Shown here one piece after another: positions 58,197 through 64,000 of a stretch of DNA of 64,000 nt; the stretch's first letter is position 1, and each line of letters starts with the position of its first letter. The DNA comes from Diogma glabrata (lineage: Eukaryota; Arthropoda; Insecta; Diptera; Cylindrotomidae): NCBI GenBank assembly GCA_963693315.1, contig CAVNZG010000991.1, positions 62,001 to 126,000 of the forward strand, written 5' to 3'. Below the pieces are notes generated by a model. That model was not told the origin of the DNA, did no database searches, and saw only the letters and a list, made by a program, of their open reading frames with translations. A program made the translations under genes and the position numbers.

Positions 58197-58780
58197 ATAT
58201 TGTACCAACATGGAATGCAAATCGAGCACAAATTGACGACGAAAGTCTGGGAAGTGAGTCGGCGGATATTATCTTACTTTCAAAGAATCAAGATGAATAC
58301 TATTTTCTTCAAATACTGTTAAAAACTTTTTTCTATGATAGCATATGAAAAGTCTATTTTCATCACGCTTAATTCCCTGTGAAAATTGGTTCTTTTCCAC
58401 TAGTGTAAAAAGAATAACAAATTGTATTTGTTATGGTATCTTTGTATAATTTTACAAAGTTTTTAAAACAAACCATCCATGAAAAAATAAAATATAAATT
58501 TGAATGTTATTTTTTGCACTCGAGTACCACAATACGACATATATCGAAACTCGTTTGAGTGCGGAAAAGTGAGTTATTTCCGCACTGATTTTTCATTTCC
58601 GCACTGCTGCCAATTTAAAAGATGAAACGGTGCGTTTGTGTTGGTAAACATTTTTATTAATAAAGTAGAAATGAATTAAAACATTACTTTTGACCAAAGT
58701 AGAAAGAGCAATTATGCAAGTTATTGAATGAATGACCTCCAGGAATCGGTGGTTGTGGCGGAGGCTCTCCAACCACTTTT
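58197..58780. other. Short stretch with a GTGCGGAAA palindrome
   Basis: Near 58557-58605 GAGTGCGGAAA is followed by TTTCCGCACTG, and again by TTTCCGCACTGCTGCC. No gene is recognised. It may belong to the downstream end of the Crypton. Confidence 0.35.
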
Positions 58781-58789
58781 AAGTTTGTT

Positions 58790-59880
58790 CGGCTTGTCTG
58801 ACTCGAAATTATTGTAACAGTTGCACCGGCTGAAACATTGCCATTTTCAATGATTGATATGCACTGGATTGAGCAATGGTTGATGAGGTCGTTGAAACGT
58901 TATTAGCTCTAACAATTTTCGAACCCATGATACTGTCAGCAATTTTACGTTTATTGTTGAGCGAATGTTGAATGTATTTTTCTGTAACCTTATCAGACTT
59001 TTAACCACCATGTTGCTTAATTATAGTTAAATTCACACTCAAATCTGCCAACAAGAATGCAGACGATCGACGGAAGCAATGACCAGTGTACTCACCCGGT
59101 GACGAAAGATTCAAGAAAATTGCAATTGTTTTCGGATAGCCTCCAATCGTGTTAATGCCGATCGGCTGTTTGATGCATTTGCCTTTACGAAAACCCAAAA
59201 AGAATCTGTCGGTGATTTACCAAATTTACGTCCCGATCACTGCCTTCGTTGATGACAAATTGTCGAATGATTTTGGTTTTCGTTTTCGGTACGGTAATTT
59301 TAATGCCATTGCCCATGTATTCGACATCCCTTACGTTCAAATTCAACAATTTGCTTCGTTGACAAGCACTATAGACACCAGCAATAAGGGCCACCTTCAA
59401 ATTGTGAGGTTATGAAAATGAAACAAAAAAGTTATCAGCAAAATTTAACATCGTAGCCAAATAAACATCATCGGGAGCGTAATTCAGGAATTTGTAGATT
59501 TCTTCAATGGTGAAGATTTTTGATTTCTTCGCAAAATAATTGTCATTTTTACGCTTCAAAAGAGCTCGCAAATTGTTGAATTTTGAGATATCGATGTTGT
59601 CCTTCACGTTCAACGTGGATTTTAACATTGAGTAAATACTCCATGTAGTTGACGATTGGAATTGTTTCATCTCGGTATCGAAATAAGCAAGCAACTTATT
59701 TTCGTCAATCACTTTAATTTTTTTTTTCACTGCACCATTGTTTGAACGCTCGATACGTTTTTTCGTATTTTTCTTTGGATATTACCGGCAATAAACCTTG
59801 CAAAGCTCTTTCTGCTGCTCCTTTCAAATCGGAATCCTCCCATGAGCTCAGTTTTTGCAGTTTCTCAATAAAATACAGGC
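58790..59880 (-). pseudogene. Crypton-type tyrosine recombinase, broken
   Basis: On the minus strand four frames together encode a DUF3504-type Crypton recombinase. The N-terminal helical region runs LQKLSSWEDSDLKGAAE...LPVISKEKYEKTYRAFKQWC. Next come a core STTWSIYSMLKSTLNVK, a first catalytic Arg in SACQRSKLLNL, the His-x-x-Arg in GHCFRRSS (His at 59081-59079) and the Tyr in VTEKYIQH (58976-58974). Such enzymes integrate circular DNA with a Tyr nucleophile. Lesions are a slip in an A-run near 59720, a roughly 55-bp intruding segment and stop at 59400-59460, a shift near 59186 and a TAA at 59003-59001 just before the Tyr segment. All four RHRY-type positions remain readable. The insect-type assignment is by motif resemblance. 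Confidence 0.75.
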
Positions 59881-60060
59881 GAAATGAAAACACGTTTGTA
59901 GTGTGGGAAAAATCAAGAACAAATGACTTTTTTTCTTGCATATAATCCAATTTGCAAGGCATTGTTAATCGATCAATACTTCGCGTAGTTTTTTTGTAGT
60001 GATTTTTTGTAATTGTTTTCATTTTTTGTCTATTATGGTACTCAAGTGCAGAAAACGTTG

Positions 60061-60171
60061 TGTGCAACTCGTTTTGAAATGAAATTTTTTCAGCACACGT
60101 TCTAATTTTCAATACTCGCTTCGCTCGTATTGAAAACTTAGGACTAGTGCTGAAAAAAATCTTCATTTCAA
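60061..60171. repeat. Palindrome around GAGCGAAGCGAG upstream of the Crypton
   Basis: TTTTGAAATGAA, TTTTTTCAGCAC and TTTTCAATACGAG are mirrored in inverse order about a centre CGAGCGAAGCGAG, giving a near-complete ~110-bp palindrome. It lies about 180 bp upstream of the readable recombinase, in transcript sense. Confidence 0.6.
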
Positions 60172-60179
60172 AACTTGTA

Positions 60180-62800
60180 GCACAAACTACTAGTGTCGAT
60201 TTCTAATTTAATAATTTATAATAAATTTCATTTACTATCATAAAAAAATTGTATTTTCTATGCGAGATGAAAACATTTAACGCTTGTAAAATTGCTCTAC
60301 TCGACGCTAACGCGTATCGTGGACAAATTTTCACTCACGAAAAAAGCAACGTTCTTATCTTATGTAGGAAAATATACTATTTTCCTCCGGTCCGGTCTAA
60401 CGATGCTACACATGCCAGTTTCAGCAGTGAGTGCAAAATTCTGAATTTGTTTTAAAATTATCAACTCTATGATATATAAATTAATCAGGTCACATCAAAA
60501 TCACATATGTGCATTGTTTCATTCCAAAAGCTACGCAAAAGCTACGGGAGGAATACAAATTGCAATTGGTTGAAAATATTTTCCTTCAGTTAAGCAGGAA
60601 AAATCCAAACATGGACATATATTTCAACAAAAATTTAAAACGATCGCTGATAATATTGAATCGTGAATCAAATATTTCTTAAAAATTGCATCGTATATCA
60701 AATATTCCTAACTTAATGGTTGAGCATAAGATTTTAGGAGATTTTGTGAGAGATTAAGCTCAAAGTAATAATTGGAATTTTCCAATATTCTAAATAATTC
60801 ACTAGATTACTATAGAAATTTCCCTAAATAAAACCTAACTTTTCTTATGGATATTGACCTACTGAACACGAATATAATATCATTTTTTTGGGTGAGCTAT
60901 TTTTTTCAGATATTTGTAAAAATCCAGTGTTGTTGGAAAAAGTTTTTTCCAAATTTTGAATTTTGACTTTTTTTAGGAAAACTTGAATAACTTGGAGCAA
61001 ACTGCACTAATATTCATGTTTTTTAGCTTAAAGGAAAGGAAATTGAATTTACTATAGGCTACAAGAAACTTAATTTAACAATCATTATTTGAATATAGAA
61101 AATTTCAAAAATGTGAATTTCTCGTTTTTTTCAACTTTTTTTGAGTGTAACTTCCAGAATTCTTGATGGATTATGACAAAAATAGCTCAAGATGTTAGCT
61201 ATGCAATTGTTTCATTTTTTTTATTTTTTGCCGTATATGTTCCATTTAGGAACGTAGGCTGTCAACAAGTGTCCCTCACCTGTGTTAGTTTCATCAATCC
61301 ACTCAATTTTATGGTCAAGTTTTACTTCAAGTTTTAATTTAATCGATTAGTTTTAAATTATAAGGATGATAGTTTTTCCAATTTATCAACTGTATTAGTT
61401 GACTATCGGTTAATTGGCAAACCAAGTTGTTGATGGTTATTGATGTTTTGCTTAAAAATGCTTTGGCCAAGATGAAAGTCAATCTCGGATTCATCGATTT
61501 CGAAGTCTTGTAGATTACACTGTTTTGTAACATAATACTGATAAAACTGTAAATCAAAATACTGTAATAACATTTTTGTCCCTAAAAAAATTGTTTTTTT
61601 GCGAATATCTCAATAAATGGTTACCAATAAAATGAATATCATCGAATATCATCGTGTTTAGCAAGTCAAAATCTAAGAAAATTTGGGTTTTATTCAGTGA
61701 GAGAGAAAAAAATTCAAAACTTGTAAAACAGTGATAAGAATGAGGATTTACTGGGTAAACCAGCTCCTCTACTGGGTAAACCAACTCCATAACAATATTA
61801 TCCAGATTAACATTTAAAGCGAAACAGTAATATTGAAGTTGGTCGACGTTTTTGTAATTTAAAATGAGATAAATCGGTTAGTTTTTAAAAAAGTCTACGT
61901 TTTCTTGTTTATATACACAACCACCATACGCCCATGCACCGTTTTTTTTATAATAAATAATTTACATAAAATCGACTTCCACATAAATGATCCCAACATA
62001 TAATTTACTCATTAAGAAAAAGCATTCATCTACAAAAAATTTCTTCAGGTCATTTCATGGCGTAACAATAAATTTATAATATATACATATTTTAGACAAA
62101 TTTCCCGCACAAAAAGGTCTTTCTGCAATTTTTTCTTCTCAATTTTGTACAGAAATTATGTTAAAAAAAAAACTTATAGAACACGACCAACTTATAGAAC
62201 AATAATAAAAAGAAAATGAGGAAGGAAAATAAAAACAAATTTATAACATCTGCAAACTTTTCATTTGTGGTTCTTTTTTCGGTTCTTAAAACGAATACAA
62301 AGAAGAAGACACGTGAAACTTTGTGAGTTTTTCGTTCAAATGGAAAATGAAAAACAAAATATGTATTCGAAGGTATTCAAACGAATTACTCATAAGTAAA
62401 ATAGTTTTTATATATCAATTTAAAATATGTATTCTTAAAATTGTTTTCGTTTTGCTCTCAGTGTATGTGTGTGTGTTGTGGAGCATTTTTATTTATTTTT
62501 TGGGAGTTTCTACAAAGATTGTGTATCATTTCTTTGGTCATTTAAGTTGTAATCTGATAAGGTAGTTTATGTACATAAAAAAAATAGAATTAAATTAGAA
62601 ATGGTTTTTTCTTGGTTAGATTTATTGTAAGATTATTTTTACATTTTATATTTTAATGCAATTTTGAGGTGATTGGATATTTTTTAAACGAGGTTTTTTT
62701 AGTCCGTGTGATGATATGTAATAATTTGCTCGCATATTGAGCTTAACGGTTACTCCATAATATTTACCACTACTCGTGTTTTAATCACTATTCATTCACT
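60180..62800. other. No genes recognised
   Basis: AT-rich DNA. The segment 61250-61470 shares diverged blocks (CAACAAGTGTCCC; TGATGGTT-TTGATGTTTTGC) with 50450-50600 and 42590-42700, an old dispersed repeat. Short frames here (60249-60455, 61339-61557, 61554-61790, 62323-62565) show no recognisable protein. Confidence 0.4.
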
Positions 62801-62804
62801 ATTC

Positions 62805-64000
62805 ATCACTATTCATATTTTCATATTCTCATAATCTCATATTCTCATATTCTCATATTCTCATATTCCCATATTCTCATACTTTCATATTCTCATATTC
62901 TCATATTTTCCTAACCTATTTTCTCATATTTTCATATTTTCATATTCTCATTTTCTCATATTCTCATATTCTCATATTCTCATATTCTCATATTCTCATA
63001 TTCTCATATTCTCATATTCTCATATTCTCATATTCTCATATTCTCATATTCTCATATTCTCATATTCTCATATTCTCATATTCTCATATTCTCATATTCT
63101 CATATTCCCATATTCTCATATTCTCATATTCTCATATTCTCATATTCTCATATTCTCATATTCTCATATTCTCATATTCTCATATTCTCATATTCTCATA
63201 TTCTCATATTCTCATATTCTCATATTCTCATATTCTCATATTCTCATATTCTCATATTCTCATATTCTCATATTCTCATATTCACATATTCTCATATTCT
63301 CATATTCTCATATTCTCATATTCTCATATTCTCATATTCTCATATTCTCATATTCTCATATTCTCATATTCTCATATTCTCATATTCTCATATTCTCATA
63401 TTCTCATATTCTCATATTCTCATATTCTCATATTCTCATATTCTCATATTCTCATATTCTCATATTCTCATATTCTCATATTCTCATATTCTCATATTCT
63501 CATATTCTCATATTCTCATATTCTCATATTCTCATATTCTCATATTCTCATATTCTCATATTCTCATATTCTCATATTCTCATATTCTCATATTCTCATA
63601 TTCTCATATTCTCATATTCTCATATTCTCATATTCTCATATTCTCATATTCTCATATTCTCATATTCTCATATTCTCATATTCTCATATTCTCATATTCT
63701 CATATTCTCATATTCTCATATTCTCATATTCTCATATTCTCATATTCTCATATTCTCATATTCTCATATTCTCATATTCTCATATTCTCATATTCTCATA
63801 TTCTCATATTCTTATATTCTCATATTCTCATATTCTCATATTCTCATATTCTCATATTCTCATATTCTCATATTCTCATATTCTCATATTCTCATATTCT
63901 CATATTCTCATATTCTCATATTCTCATATTCTCATATTCTCATATTCTAAAATTCTCATATTCTCATATTCTCATAGTCTCATATTCTTATATTCTCATA
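62805..64000 (+). repeat. 8-bp satellite (CATATTCT)n, runs off the window
   Basis: After an irregular lead-in (CATTCACTATTCATCACTATTCATATTTTC-like, from about 62780), the octamer CATATTCT repeats almost without change for more than 1.1 kb, about 140 units to the window end. Rare variant units occur near 63107 (CATATTCC), 63283 (CATATTCA), 63811 (TTATATTCT), 63945 and 63976. The plus strand has no stop in a perfect run because the 24-bp cycle avoids them, but there is no start codon and the sequence is plainly a satellite. Confidence 0.95.

Noticed and set aside
62805..64000. A very long open frame through the octamer satellite
   Set aside because: The 24-bp cycle happens to lack stop codons on the plus strand. 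There is no start codon and the product would be a repeat of eight residues.

Overview
The window is AT-rich eukaryotic DNA, almost certainly from an insect, with a fly-like (dipteran) genome as a reasonable guess. The evidence is the repeat content: a P-superfamily transposase, an insect-type Crypton, Ty3/gypsy elements, APE-type LINEs, a tRNA-derived SINE, and GT-AG splice signals next to short open frames. There is no bacterial or viral gene organisation, no rRNA, no convincing free-standing tRNA gene and no CRISPR array. Most of the window is transposable elements nested inside one another. I found no complete host gene, only two candidate minus-strand exons.

Region 1 (1-17.7 kb). A decayed gypsy-type gag (minus strand) is split by a 17.1-kb element at 483-17608. 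This element has inverted arms of about 2.5 kb, a 7-bp target duplication and a broken P-superfamily transposase at 6978-9230. Its layout resembles the Galileo branch of the P superfamily. Its left arm has been interrupted by a Helentron-like element (1791-4269, itself carrying a LINE-tailed SINE-like insert) and by a 5'-truncated LINE (5350-6351). Its core was invaded by a young LTR element (10453-14882). That element keeps gag and integrase in one open frame but has lost protease, reverse transcriptase and RNase H.

Region 2 (17.7-29.2 kb). Unrecognised DNA, a two-unit tandem repeat, a 4-kb TA-flanked Tc1/mariner-type non-autonomous element (20562-24516) with three nested inserts, then a MITE and a third Helentron-like copy.

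Region 3 (29.2-36.9 kb). A nearly full-length gypsy retrotransposon with matching LTRs and a 4-bp target duplication. Its gag and pol are broken by two TGG-to-TGA type stops and three frameshifts.

Region 4 (37-49.3 kb). A second LINE copy, 5 kb of unrecognised DNA, then a fourth Helentron-like copy. That copy is split by a 4.6-kb pogo-like TIR composite holding RTE-type pol fragments, a dimeric tRNA-SINE with a 26-bp target duplication, a second LINE-tailed SINE-like copy and another LINE fragment.

Region 5 (49.3-64 kb). Mostly unrecognised DNA with diverged repeats, a Harbinger transposase remnant (51.9 kb), a 115-130 bp tandem repeat (53.1 kb), a palindromic MITE (57.7 kb), a broken Crypton tyrosine recombinase (58.8-59.9 kb) and, from about 62.8 kb to the window end, a very uniform 8-bp satellite. 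The two candidate host exons lie at 51.0 and 56.25 kb.
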